Assembly (NCBI GenBank): GCA_032718475.1
Contig: JAUCBJ010005309.1
Span: 1 to 30,141 of the forward strand
Length of the DNA stretch: 30,141 nt
Reading direction: 5' to 3'
Origin: Nemertoderma westbladi
Lineage: Eukaryota > Xenacoelomorpha > Nemertodermatida > Nemertodermatidae
Shown here: positions 1 through 10,437 of the stretch, piece by piece
Numbering within the stretch: position 1 is the first letter of the stretch
Layout of the letters: each line of letters begins with the position of its first letter
The notes under the pieces: model-generated
The model's database searches: none
What the model was told of the DNA's origin: nothing
What the model saw: only the letters and a program-made list of their open reading frames with translations
Made by a program: the position numbers and the translations under genes

Positions 1-250
1 TAAAAAAACTGTAAATTGGCCAAGAAATATGACGTTATATACTAACGTTATTATTTCGTTTTTAATAACATTAAAATAACAAAGCCAGGATGGTTACATA
101 TATCATTACTTTTATGTTATTCCTTATCATTATTATTGTATTTTTATTGACATTAAAATAACAACGGCATAATGTTTATTTAGATCGTTACTTTTATGTT
201 ATTTCTTAACATAAAAATATTGTTTGCTAAAAACGTAACATTATACGTGC
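1..250. repeat. Decayed ~82-bp AT-rich tandem repeat
   Basis: Two adjacent segments, beginning near 69 and 151, share the order CATTAAAATAACAA, a variable middle, then TTACTTTTATGTTATT. A partial third unit lies to the left of 69. The spacing is about 82 bp. Related AATGTTA/TAACATT-rich sequence appears again at about 1785-2040, so this could be the edge of a larger decayed repeat. No coding potential is seen. Confidence 0.5.
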
Positions 251-2045
251 ATTTAAGCCCTTCTCTCATGTTTTATGGTTGGTTCGCTTGCTCAAACTAA
301 TAATCCCCCTCCATTGCCGTTCTTTATATCGTTCTTTATAATTTCCAAACCCTTTATTGAATAATTAATTAATACAGTAATTTCCCTACGCATGTTGATA
401 TGGTAATGGCAGGCTACAATCTCTAACACAGTTTGATTGAATACAATTTTGTTGTAGGCAATTGTATGCAAATTAATAACAATTAAAACGTATAACATGA
501 ATTGAATTTTTTGTATAATGACCAGTCAGGAACAAATAATGAAATAAACAGCAAAATCAAAGTAAAATATCCCAGAATAAGTAAACAACAAATATATGGC
601 TGTATGGCCCATTACTTAAATGGTTTTGATATTTCGGTTAAAGTTAATCACAGACCTAAAAAAGAATATGTTTATGACGTAATAATAAGTGACAACAACG
701 TAATGAATTGCATCAATTAAAATACTTTGAGTTAATATTATTCACTAGATTTATAGATCTGATTTGTAGTCTATATAAAATAATGTACATGTAGTGTAGT
801 GGGTTTAATAAATAATACCTCACAACAATGTTAAATTATTAAAAGGGGCAGGTTACAGTTGGCTACAGAGGCACATTATTATATCCTACGGGTAAACAAA
901 AAAAAACAGGTTACAGATTTATTTCTGGGAGAGTAATCAGTACTTATTTGAATCGATATCTCCCTGGAGAGGGATGATTTTGATTGCATCGCAAATCCTC
1001 CCTATCTGAACAAATCATATTTAAAAAATTAAATGTTAATTATAATTATAGCTGAGTGAGCTTCATTTATTAAACTGTAAAAATAAATCAATAGGCCTAG
1101 GCCCTACAAAAGTACAATCTAAAAACTGAAACAATAAATAGTTTGTAATAACAGTTAATGTGAAGTTTTCAAATCGAAATCGAATCGAAAGTTTTGTAGT
1201 AATGCTGTCCCTGTGCCCTGCCCCTTCAACTGAAAACTGGGACCTCCCAATAATAAGAATTCCAATCTTTAGTCCTCGGCTGTTGAAATCCACCATCAGC
1301 AGATCAGTACAGACAAATAAGTCAATCCTCCACCTGTCAGTGCTGGTTTAAGGGGACTTCCTGCTCCTGGTCCTGGCAGACTTGAATTCTGTAATTGGTA
1401 GGTCTAATGCAGTAATGTATGAATCCAGAGGGTAAAGGCGAACTCGCATTCAGGTAGATATGTTTTATTTATGAGTTCAGGTTAAATAAATCACAAAACC
1501 AAAACTATAAAACCAAAAATATAAGCTACTGTACAGAGCAGTAGGCCTGCAGTAACTATACTACAGTAATATAGAGATAGGCCTTGCAGTACAGCAGTAT
1601 AACAATACATATACAGAATAAACATTGAATACAGGCAGGCCAGAATGAGTATTGTACAACATACCTGATACCATACCAGCATACTGTATACCATTTACAT
1701 GTGGAAAATTCCTCCATTACCGCGAATTTTAAAATTAGCCAATCATCAATCTCAGATTAGATAATAGAAGTGACAGCGTCTATCGCATAATGTTTATTTT
1801 ATGTGACAAAATAACATTGTTCTGATATGTAACAAACCATGTTCTTAAAATGTTAGGACTAAACACTTATAAAACATTTTTGACTAATGTTTATGTTCTC
1901 ACATTAAAATTACGTTTTTTTAACATCAACAGTTATCATTTATTTAATGTCTGACAAAGACATTATAGAGTAATGTTAAAATAACATATATTGAACATCT
2001 AAATATTCTATCAAACAAGGAATAACATTTATCAACATTTATAAC
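251..2045. other. AT-rich DNA without a recognised gene
   Basis: The open frames here are short (60-80 codons), have no recognisable domain and look like chance ORFs in AT-rich DNA. A 72-codon frame at 502-720 begins at TTG with a stop just upstream and matches nothing I know. Around 841-915 the phrase GGCAGGTTACAG occurs; it resembles the core of the 68-bp array at 20864-21450. AT-rich sequence at 1785-2040 resembles the left edge of the window. Confidence 0.5.
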
Positions 2046-3271
2046 AAATTAATGATGTTTTTCTGACATTCCTTGAAAGAGTTACAATGAACAAATGAAC
2101 GGCACTGCCGTAGGTCGTGTGGCCTCCGTTGGGAACGTCGGTTCCAGGAACCGCGGTAGGAATCCCATAAAGGATAGATGGAACCCGTAGACTCAACGGG
2201 TAATCCATGGGTTACATCCAACCCGTAGACCCAACGGGTAACCCATGGGTTACATCCAACCCGTAGACCAAACGGGTAACCCATGGGTTACATCCAACCA
2301 GTAGACCCATCGAGTATCTCATGGGTTACATCCAAACAGTAGACCCAACGGGTAACCCATGGTTACATCCAACCTGTAGGGAAAACGGGTAACCCATGGG
2401 TTACATCCAACCCGTAGACCAAACGGGTAACCCATGGGTTACATCCAACCAGTAGACCCATCGAGTATCTCATGGGTTACATCCAAACAGTAGACCCAAC
2501 GGGTAACCCATGGTTACATCCAACCTGTACGGCAAACGGGTAACCCATGGGTTACATCCAACCCGTAGACCAAACGGGTAACCCATGGGTTACATCCAAC
2601 CAGTAGACCCATCGAGTATCTCATGGGTTACATCCAAACAGTAGACCCAACGGGTAACCCATGGTTACATCCAACCTGTAGGGCAAACGGCCCGAAACGG
2701 GTAACCCATGGGTTACATCCAACCAGTAGACCCATCCATTATCCCATGGGTTACACCCAACCCGTAGACCCAGCGGGTAACCCGTTACATCCATCCCGTA
2801 GACCCAACGGGTAACCCATGTGTTACATCCAACCCGTAGACCCAACGGGTAACCCATAGGTTTGATCCATAACGAAACGCCCTCCGTCTGTTTAAACCTA
2901 AAGGGAAGATAAATTATCTAGTTTATAAATTAATTAAGAGTTTATTATTGTTTCAGTAAGAATAATATAATTCGGCTATAGATATTACAGTATTAATAAT
3001 ATGTTACTTACTATTATTAGTTATTATATTTAGTCTCTTAACTTGAAACTGATCGTAGATAATCGTTTGGGACGTTCCCAGCAGCGACCGCAACGTTGGT
3101 TTCACATAGAACATCGTGATTCTTTTATTTAATCTGACAAAGACAATACAATGTATGTAAAGATTCAACTGTAACGTAACTGTAGGCCTATCAACTAGTC
3201 AACCTATGTGATACTAGAATAGAGAAAATATTACTGGTAACTACAGAACTGAACATTTTGGTACGCTGGTG
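2046..3271. repeat. ~1.2-kb interspersed repeat with minisatellite core, copy A
   Basis: This block is repeated in the same orientation at 28873-30141. The order is a conserved ~110-bp head (from the ACAAATTAAT region through a GGTTCCAGGAACC palindrome), a ~38-bp tandem array at about 2190-2860, then a conserved ~410-bp AT-rich tail. The tail matches copy B closely until copy B leaves the window, so the true right edge of this copy may lie beyond 3271. A conserved head and tail around a variable tandem core is known from Helitron-related elements (pearl/HINE type), but I did not find diagnostic Helitron ends. Segmental duplication is an alternative. Confidence 0.75.
2190..2860. repeat. Palindromic ~38-bp minisatellite array with a 4-unit higher-order period
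   Basis: About 17 units of ~38 bp. Each full unit holds the perfect palindrome GTAACCCATGGGTTAC and a second inverted motif, CCCGTAGACCCAACGGG, with 5-bp arms. Degenerate units read CATCGAGTATCTCATGG. Units ending in CCAAACGGG start at 2260, 2411 and 2562, which gives a 151-bp higher-order repeat of four units. Open frames across the array, for example the minus-strand ones at 2039-2284 and 2621-2857, are products of the repeat and not genes. Confidence 0.85.
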
Positions 3272-3387
3272 TAGGCTTTGAACCAGAGCGGAGAAACTGA
3301 AAGTTAATTGTACCGGTAGAATTAGAAAAGGGGTTCATAGCTATTGGGGGTGATAGAATACAGTAGAACAGAGTGATAGGAGGATCG

Positions 3388-3395
3388 CATAATTA
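3388..3395. repeat. Left target-site duplication CATAATTA
   Basis: This 8-bp sequence recurs at 7953-7960. The two copies abut the outer ends of the inverted repeats at 3396 and 7952 exactly, as expected for a cut-and-paste insertion. Confidence 0.7.
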
Positions 3396-3465
3396 AGGTA
3401 AATCTTTTCGACCTACGCGTAGTTCGCTACTACTAGGATCGGCATGCTGCATTGCAGCTGCATTT

Positions 3466-6400
3466 TTAAGAATGCTGTGCCGGCTTGTCAACAAAATTGC
3501 ACCGCCACAACTCCCTATCACCCATGACATTTGCTAGATCATCCGCATCTTTAAGGCCAGTGTCCTTTAAGATGCGTCTCAAGAAAGTCATGGGCTGTCC
3601 ACCATGCTTATTCACTCCATGAGGCTGCCAAAGTACAAGATTATGCACTGGCTGGTCCTCACGGCGAAAGCAATGTCCTGCAAAGCGGAGGCGATTTTGT
3701 TCTAGTGTCAAGCTTGGGGGAACCAATGAGACACCTCCAATGTTATATAGTGTCTGGTTGGAGATGTGTGCATTGTACTTGACACAATGTACCCGGCGTA
3801 GCATTCTTGTGAATGTGCCATCCAGAGATTTGGTGTCCTCAGCAGTTAGAGCCCAGCATGGACTCCCGTAGAGGAGTACTGGAACTACTGCTGCTCTAAA
3901 TAATCGGACCTTAAGTTTCCGATTAATTCTAGGTGACTTCCAAATCCTGGAAAGCCTATTCAAGGCTGCCCATGCCTTTCCCTTACGTATTCGAAGGTCC
4001 TCACCTGACTTCCGGATCCATGATCCCAGGTAACAGAAGTCGTCCACATGCTCAAGCATACCATCCTTTGAGCTTATGCTCATCCGATCAGAGACTTGCT
4101 GAGGACTTTCAAAGTTAACTGTCAGAATTTTGGTCTTTCTGGAGTTAATAAAAAGACCAACACTAGAAGCAGCATGTTCTAATGAGCTGATAAGACGTTG
4201 GGCTCCCTCTAGTGATTCTGAGAGTACTCCTAAGTCATCAGCAAAGTCTTGATCAGTTAGGTACTTGGCAGGATTTCTTCGACTTCTGGAGCCAGTAGGT
4301 GGAGTTATCATCACCCCATCATCATTATAATGATCTAAGGACATGCGTAGAACATAGTCAACCACAATAATGAACAAGAATGGTGCAAGTGTGTCTCCTT
4401 GGAGGACGCCTCATAACACTTCAAATGGTTCTGTGTCACCGTCAACAGTAGACACAAATGTTGTCGAACCATCGTATACTGATCTGATTGCTGCAATAAT
4501 TTCATCAGGAATCCCATATAATGAAAGTATGCTGAACATACGTGAGCGAGAGACTGAATCAAAGGCCTTGAAGAAGTCAACAAAGATAACAGCCAGATGC
4601 CTGTCTTTCTTTTTTGATAACTCTTCAATTATCCTTCTAAGTGCCAAAATGGGCTCCATGGTCCCACGACCTTTACGGAACCCATTCTGATTTCCACGGA
4701 GCAGTCTCTCAATGGGATCCCTGATGCGATTTAATAGAATCCTATTGTATAGCTTTGCAGCAATCGAGATCAATGAGATTCCCCGAAAAGAACCATAGAG
4801 TGTTAGGTTGCCCTTCTTGGGAACTGGCACCAACTTATTTGTTTTCATTTCTTGTGGGACTCTTGTTGTTCGGTACATATCTACTATGATGGGATAGATG
4901 AGGTTTAAACACTCAGGTATTTTAAAGACCTCAGGGGGAACACCATCTACTCCACTGGCACGATTGGTCTTAATGCTCTTTGCAGCAGCCTTCACTTCTG
5001 CAAAGGAGATATCGCCAATGGGAATATCTGGGAGTACGGACTCAGACACTTTTACTTCTATAAAGTTATCAGGCAATACCCTGTCATTATTGAGGAGCTT
5101 TTCAAAGTGGGCTTTCCAACCATTGAGGCGATCGGCTGGTGATTCAGCCTTAACCTTGGTGGTTGGTTGGCTTTTCCGCCCAGTAAGCAGATTGATCGAT
5201 TTCCATGCCTGGGATGATTGCCTGCTGTCGTCAGCATCATTGATGGCATCAACCTGTTGGTTTATTAGCTCCTGTAGATTAGCAGAGTATTGCCTGTTCA
5301 GGGACCTAGATGCAGCCTTAACTGCATTCTTGGCCACTGTAGTCTGTTTGAGTCGGGACTCTTTCTGCGCCTTGTGAAGGTCATTTCGGCACTTCTGAAT
5401 TTTGTTGTCAGTCCAGGGGGCCCTTTTCCTGTTTCGAGGGTATACAGGAACTGTTTCTGCAGCTGCTAACTTAACTGCTTCTGTAAAGGCAGTATAGCCC
5501 TCACAGTGATCTGCCGCCTCAGAGGCAAGAGCCTCATACCTGTTGCTCAGCTGTAGTGTGAAGTTGGATCTCACACTTGGCTGTTGCAACAGAGAGGACC
5601 AGTCATACCGCGGCAAGGCAGATTTCGTTGTTCTGCTAGCACGCAGACTAAGTCTTACCTTGGCCACAATAAGGCGGTGATCACTGGAGAAGGGTCGAAG
5701 TGTAAATGCATTACAGTCTTGTATAGAGCTCCTGTATTTCCTACGAAACAGAATATGGTCTATCTGGGACTTGTGACCACTGGGTCCACTATGAGTCCAT
5801 AGCTTTCCAGTTCGCTTCCTGAACTGGGTTCCAGCCGAAAACAATCCATTTCCAGAGATAAAATCCTGAAGATGGACAGAATTTCGGTTAACACTATTGC
5901 TATAGACCCAGAGCGATGTAGGTGATTGATGCAGACTTGCATTAATGTCTCCCAGGAATGTTAAGAATGCATGCTGATCCACTCCATCAGTAGCTGCTTG
6001 TAGATTGTGGTAGAAATTTTCCACCTCCTCTACAGGGGCAACACTAGTTGGAGAGTAGCACACAATCAGAACCACCTTAGGAAACTTCTTAGCCAGTCTT
6101 CCAGAACATGAGAAGTGGCAACGGATGATGTGGTTAGAGATTTGGTCTATTTTGTCCAATGCTGCATGTGCAGTTGGATTCATCAATAGACCAATTCCAC
6201 CATTGCCACTATCATCTGCTGACGCGAGGGCGAGTCGCCAACCGCCCCCCATGTCCTTAATCAGAACCTCATCAGTATGTCCAGTCTGCATTCGGTGCTC
6301 TTGAACACCCACTGCGCTAAGAGAAAGCTTATCTGCCAAGGCAGTCAGCTCACCTTGTCGCATTGGGGACCCGAGTGTTAGGGTGTTTACTGAGGCTAGT

Positions 6401-6762
6401 CTTGTGACTTGCCTCAGATTCACCAATGGCTTTGTTGGTCGGGGTGGAACATGAGAGTAGCCTCCAACTCCAGAATCCCTCTCCCCATCACAATCTGGCC
6501 TTCCTGGTGACCCAGGGTTTGGGCCAGAAAGGTCATCAGGAAAGGGACTCAAAGAATTGTTGGCTGCTCTCTCTCCAGTAGGGGGTGAGACAGGCAGCCG
6601 GTCAGGAGTTAACTGACGCCTGTGAGGCCGATTGTGCCCGGTAATTCCACTGGCCTCTAGTGGCCGGACCTCCGCATTGCTAATGTAATCCATAGTGGGG
6701 GTTGGGGGGTGCTTTTTTGCCGAGTCAGCTCTCGGGGCAAATACCACACCCTGGTTTGCCAT
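3466..6762 (-). pseudogene. LINE endonuclease-reverse transcriptase ORF with one internal stop
   Basis: The start is the first ATG in the open frame, at 6762; the frame is open upstream only to a stop near 6807. Numbering residues from the TTG codon at 6783, seven codons upstream of that ATG: an apurinic-type endonuclease lies at about 130-378, with QEHR at 161-164, GDIN at 278-281 and SDHR at 367-370, the expected catalytic motifs. Reverse transcriptase begins near 580, with FRGISL at 666-671, VDFFKAFD at 735-742 (first catalytic Asp 736) and FADD at about 847-850. The C-terminal region carries RLRFAGHCFRR, typical of the LINE tail. A TGA at 4411-4413 interrupts the frame between the two catalytic RT motifs. 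The reading frame is the same on both sides, so this is a nonsense change and not a frameshift. The codon may once have been CGA, given the surrounding motif. No other break was seen in about 1,100 codons. Confidence 0.88.
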
Positions 6763-7130
6763 TCCACAGGGTGGGTGTCGCAATGGAGTCAGATATGAGG
6801 CCCATCACCCATATCTACTCTGGCGCACATGACCCACCATTGGCTGTTGCAGCTCATCTGCTGGGTCATGCCCTGTACCCTTGCTGCCAGGTGCAGGTCG
6901 CAGTGAAGTGCTCTCAGAGTGGACATGAAAACACTCTGCTCCTGACCAGCCATTGGTAGATCACCATCTGGCTGGTCAGGCCATATACCCCTGCAGCCAA
7001 GTATAGGGGTCCTTAATCCAGGACCAAGGGCGTCCTTATCCCAGAACGAAGGGGGTCCTAGTTACAGGACCAGATTTGCCCTAGTAAGAGGGTCTATGCA
7101 GCTACAGGTGGCACCTCCTTTATGCTGCGC
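6763..7130 (-). other. Probable LINE 5' leader
   Basis: GC-rich sequence directly upstream of the LINE ORF, containing short variations on GGACC/GGGTCC (about 7005-7070 on the plus strand). It changes abruptly to AT-rich DNA near 7130-7140, which I take as the 5' end. No separate ORF1 is evident. Confidence 0.5.
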
Positions 7131-7799
7131 GGTTCAGTACTAAAATAAGACAATACGGTATGTTCAATAAACAACCCACAACCATCAAATGCTTTCAACA
7201 GTAATGCATCCTATACCTGTATACTCTATATAGAGGAATACGCTAAGACTACATATTCTTCACTTCATGCGTTGCGGGTGCTAAAATGTGTTACCGGTAA
7301 TAATGTTTAGAGTTCAAAAATAGTTTACAAAGGAAATAGGCCGATGGTTCTTATCGATTCTCTATGCTTTTTATTGCCTTTGTTCACGATAGGGCAAGGA
7401 TATATTTAATATGTTAACCCCTTGACAAGGGAAGGGGGAGACTAGATTGGTTGCACTTGTTATTTGACCAAACAATTGAATTATATGCAGTATTTATCAG
7501 CTTTCGCTTAACCACTTCACCGGTAGATTGGTAGCTTTACTACTGTAGAATATTTAAATAATCCAATGGAAACAAAGATACTTGAATCAAGAGACGTGAA
7601 TTTTAAATCTACTTTTTATTCATCCTGTGTTTGTATGTGAAAGAGCCGAATATTATTTATTACCAGTGTTTTATGAGAGATATGAGTTTCCGATTCTGTT
7701 ATTACATTTGTCTGATAATCAGATACCTGACATATACCGATACTTGCCTAACAACTCAACCCTACCGGACCTGAAATGAAAAATCATTGTTATCAGGAC

Positions 7800-7935
7800 T
7801 GCTACGCGTAGCACCTACGCGTAGTTCCAAAATAACTAGGCGTAGTTTAAAAACACCTACGCGTAGTTGTTATAAAGGCAGTAAGTCTGGCCCTACCGGT
7901 AAATGACAGGAATGGAAGTTACAAACTACGCGTAG
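7800..7935. repeat. Cluster of CTACGCGTAG palindromes
   Basis: The 10-bp palindrome CTACGCGTAG occurs at about 7802, 7815, 7857 and 7926, with a one-base variant (CTAGGCGTAG) at about 7837. One further copy is at 3413, inside the left TIR of the same transposon. The surrounding phrase is usually CCTACGCGTAGTT. These are most easily read as subterminal transposase-binding repeats. Confidence 0.7.
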
Positions 7936-7952
7936 GTCGAAAATATTTACCC

Positions 7953-7960
7953 CATAATTA
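7953..7960. repeat. Right target-site duplication CATAATTA
   Basis: Matches 3388-3395 in 8 of 8 bases, immediately outside the right inverted repeat. Confidence 0.7.
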
Positions 7961-8945
7961 TGATACGTAGTGGCTGCAGGGCATGGGCGGTCAAAGGGGA
8001 GCCCGGCAGAGGGGCCAATGCCCCTGGGCGCAGAGTACAGTACTAAGGGGGGCGGGCGCACAAATTTAATGAAAATACAATCGTTTTTCCACTCAAACTT
8101 GAAATTTTATTGAAATTCATCCATTTTGTTATAATCTTGTGGTATAAACGTAGTTAAACTCTACAGTCTGACTGTATGTAACTCTATTCTTGAAATACCG
8201 TGCACACAAAGTACAGTACAGATGAATGGGATATTATCCCCATTCTGTATTCCACATTTGGCAGAGACTTAGGAACCGGGGTCCTAGGGGGGCACGGTGC
8301 CTCCACTTTTTCCACCAACATTTAGATATTGAAACATTACCTACTGTACCCTACAGGTAGTGCCTAGGTGGGGGTATTATATCTCCGCTATAAAAATATT
8401 GTACATAATAAACAGCGCCGTAATATAAGAACCTTATCTAGGGCCCTTAATGGTACTCAATGGGAGCCCATGTCGTGAAATAATTCCAGAAAGTAGGCCT
8501 ACTCTTTATAAGCTGTTAATTTTAATCAAAATAATTTTAATTATTTAATTATGTTAACCAAAATAACTGTAATTAAATACTGCACAGTTGAAAGGGGATG
8601 GGGGGGGGGGGGGGGGTGGGTGAGGGGTTGGGGTTGGTGTCTGGGTTTAGTTCGATTTGCCCCTGGGCGCTGCGCACCCTCTGGCCACCCTTATTAGCGT
8701 CAAACATTCCCAGCAATGGCGACAACGATGACAGAGTGCCCATTAATTATACCGCTACTCCAAGGTTCACCTAGACTTCGTGGCTCGACCCACACAAATT
8801 ATTTACTGATAATTGGCAGTAAACAAGGTCGCAAGGTGACCCCAGTACATGTAATAATAATAGGCATAATGTTTTGCCATGACACAATTGTTTAATATGA
8901 ATTTAATGAACATTAAAGTATAAAAACACGAGGTTAATTTAAACA
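7961..8945. other. Gene-free stretch with repeat relics and a poly-G run
   Basis: Two GC-rich patches at about 7975-8050 and 8655-8690 share the phrase GCCCCTGGGCGC and may be the decayed ends of an old DNA transposon, but no target duplication was found. A run of about 18 G with further G-tracts lies at 8598-8640 and could form a quadruplex. The segment at about 8440-8510 resembles 25108-25165 (both have AGGGCCCT, a GGGAGCC phrase and ATGTCGT). No coding sequence was recognised. Confidence 0.45.
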
Positions 8946-9600
8946 TACCGTAAAACGGGGCGGGGCCACTTGCAACATAAATTGCGATCTATTACATTTC
9001 TGCCCCAAGTTATTTACATTGCCTTAGCTTAAAGGCCATGATACACCACAGGAGCGGCGAGCGGCCGCAGCAAGCGGTCACTTTTTAAAAATAGAACACA
9101 TTATTTTCTATGGGTGATGATACACCACAAATGGCTGCTGCCGCTCGCCGCTCCTATAGTGTATCATACTAAAAGTCGCCGCTCACATCGGCCGCTCGCC
9201 GCGGCCGCCCGCCGCTGCCGCTCGCCGCTCCTGTGGTGTATCATGGCCTTTACCAAGCTCAGGTTGTTGTCAGCACTGTATAATAGATTTATCAAATTTC
9301 AATTTCAAGCATCGTTATTGTATATTTGGGGCATTTGTAACACATATTTTTAAAAATTTCTGCTGTGTTTCGAATAGCCCCAAGATAAGATTACTTGAAA
9401 GTTATACATTTATTATAGGAAGGGATCTAGGGGTCTTAAACTCGAATGATATGTTTATTTTACCGAAAACAGCTTGCCAACACATTGTTACTTGAAAGTT
9501 GAAACATCACTTTGATTTCAATATAAATAGCTAATATTTTAACATATTGTTCTATTTTGGACATGTAAGGGGCTACTTGCAACACCGGAGGTGTTTTAAA
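8946..9600 (+). repeat. Decayed interspersed repeat with TACCGTAAAACGGGG end, copy 1
   Basis: The left edge TACCGTAAAACGGGG followed by CCACTTGCAAC is mirrored on the opposite strand at 22401-22442. Inside, phrases such as GGGGCTACTTGCAAC recur near 9571. Internal sequence is only loosely similar to the other copy, so this looks like an old non-autonomous family. A younger MITE (9032-9250) has been inserted in it. The right boundary is a guess. Confidence 0.4.
9032..9250. mobile_element. GC-rich MITE with 34-bp perfect inverted repeats and TA duplication
   Basis: The ends read AAGGCCATGATACACCACAG inward from both sides and remain identical through a GAGCGGCGAGCGGC segment, about 34 bp in all. 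TA flanks each end (9030-9031 and 9251-9252), as for Tc1/mariner-like insertions. Inside, GATACACCAC and GTGTATCAT form a second, nested inverted repeat (about 9118-9167), and GCCGCTCGCCGC runs recur. No coding capacity. Confidence 0.75.
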
Positions 9601-10026
9601 AAATATGTTGGACACCTGCATCAACAAATTATTAGTTTTAATGCTACCTTTGGATATGTACAAATTATTTGAGCACATTAATTCAATATCAATCAGGCTG
9701 CTATCCATATATCTACTATTGCACATGAATATTGTGTAAATGATAGCTGTACCTATGTTTAATGTTTAATAGTTTAGGGTAAGAGGAAGATAAACTTATA
9801 GATACCCATCAACGACATAATTTAAGGCAATCTTTATATAGAACCAGAACTGAAAGTAAATTAATATGTTGTATGAAATACCGGTAATAGGATAGGCCTA
9901 ATAAAATATAGTAAGAAGTTAAAGTAGAGTATAAAAAAAAACCTGATACGACACCAACGAAATACATGTACTCAATCCAGCGTAGGACTGTTAAAAACCG
10001 GCGATGCACAAACAACAAACTAATAT
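9601..10026. other. AT-rich flank of the LTR element
   Basis: No gene or clear repeat boundary was seen. The minus-strand frames at 9460-9726 and 9809-10018 are low-complexity translations without recognisable domains and are probably chance. Confidence 0.45.
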
Positions 10027-10030
10027 AGCT

Positions 10031-10314
10031 TGTAATGGAAGATTATGTGCCTATTGGACTTGGGGGAGGTTGGCATAAACAGTGTACCGGTACTGCGAAA
10101 AGTCTGATAGTAGGACAGTATGAAGGAAGGAAAAAGTGGAGTACTGCAGTACTGAATTGTATTAGATGTGTTGTGAATATACTGATAGATGATTTGATTA
10201 GTATTTCGTGTTGATAGTTTATTGTTATTGTATATTGATTGTTGAATGCTTACATGGATATAATGTTATATCAGTATATTAATTGCTGAAAATATTAAAC
10301 TATATTCAATTACA
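10031..10314 (+). repeat. 5' LTR (284 bp)
   Basis: Begins TGTAATGG and ends CAATTACA, with the TG...CA signature. Bases 10031-10211 match 15091-15271 without a difference seen. The remainder matches 18389-18488 except for 8 extra bases here, near 10270-10277. It is preceded by AGCT, the left target duplication. Confidence 0.9.
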
Positions 10315-10332
10315 TGGTAAGGTGACCCCCAA
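10315..10332 (+). other. Putative primer-binding site
   Basis: TGGTAAGGTGACCCCC directly follows the 5' LTR. The TGG start, complementary to a tRNA CCA end, and the position fit a minus-strand primer site. I could not assign the tRNA. Confidence 0.6.
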
Positions 10333-10437
10333 CTTCTGAATTATAAAGACGAACCTGTGGACAGAGGGTAAGTTATACTGCCTGACTGCTGTACTGTTAT
10401 AGGCCTATACATATTGCTGAATTCGCAAATTGGAATT

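Larger units (their letters stand above)
3428..7130 (-). mobile_element. Near-full-length non-LTR retrotransposon (LINE)
   Basis: A GC-richer segment set in AT-rich DNA. Reading on the minus strand it has a ~370-bp 5' leader (about 7130-6763), one long ORF (6762-3466) and a very short 3' UTR that ends near a TAGTAG-like tail at about 3427-3436. The single ORF with apurinic-type endonuclease then reverse transcriptase, no visible RNase H, and a short 3' tail fit RTE-like or L2-like LINEs; I cannot fix the clade. The exact ends are estimates because no target duplication was clear. It sits inside the 3396-7952 transposon, next to that element's left TIR. Confidence 0.8.
3396..7952. mobile_element. 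TIR DNA transposon with CTACGCGTAG subterminal motifs, split by a LINE
   Basis: The left end reads AGGTAAATCTTTTCGACC then TACGCGTAGTT. The right end, read inward on the minus strand, is GGGTAAATATTTTCGACC then TACGCGTAGTT: about 26-28 bp of inverted repeat with two or three mismatches. CATAATTA flanks both ends as an 8-bp direct repeat. The palindrome CTACGCGTAG occurs in each TIR and again at about 7802, 7815 and 7857, with a variant at about 7837. Subterminal repeats of this kind often bind transposase. Without the LINE the element is roughly 850 bp with no transposase frame, so it is non-autonomous. An 8-bp duplication fits hAT, P or Merlin; the GGG-like end suggests Merlin only weakly. 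Confidence 0.65.

Noticed and set aside
502-720. 72-codon ORF
   Set aside because: Begins at TTG with a stop just upstream, has no recognisable domain and lies in AT-rich DNA where such frames arise by chance.
2190-2860. CRISPR-like array of palindromic repeats
   Set aside because: There are no unique spacers between repeats, there are no cas genes, and the context is eukaryotic.
4898-5377. 159-residue plus-strand ORF
   Set aside because: Antisense shadow of the LINE reverse-transcriptase ORF.
7975-8690. hAT-like element with GCCCCTGGGCGC near both ends
   Set aside because: The end phrases are similar, but I found no matching 8-bp duplication and the terminal sequences do not align well.
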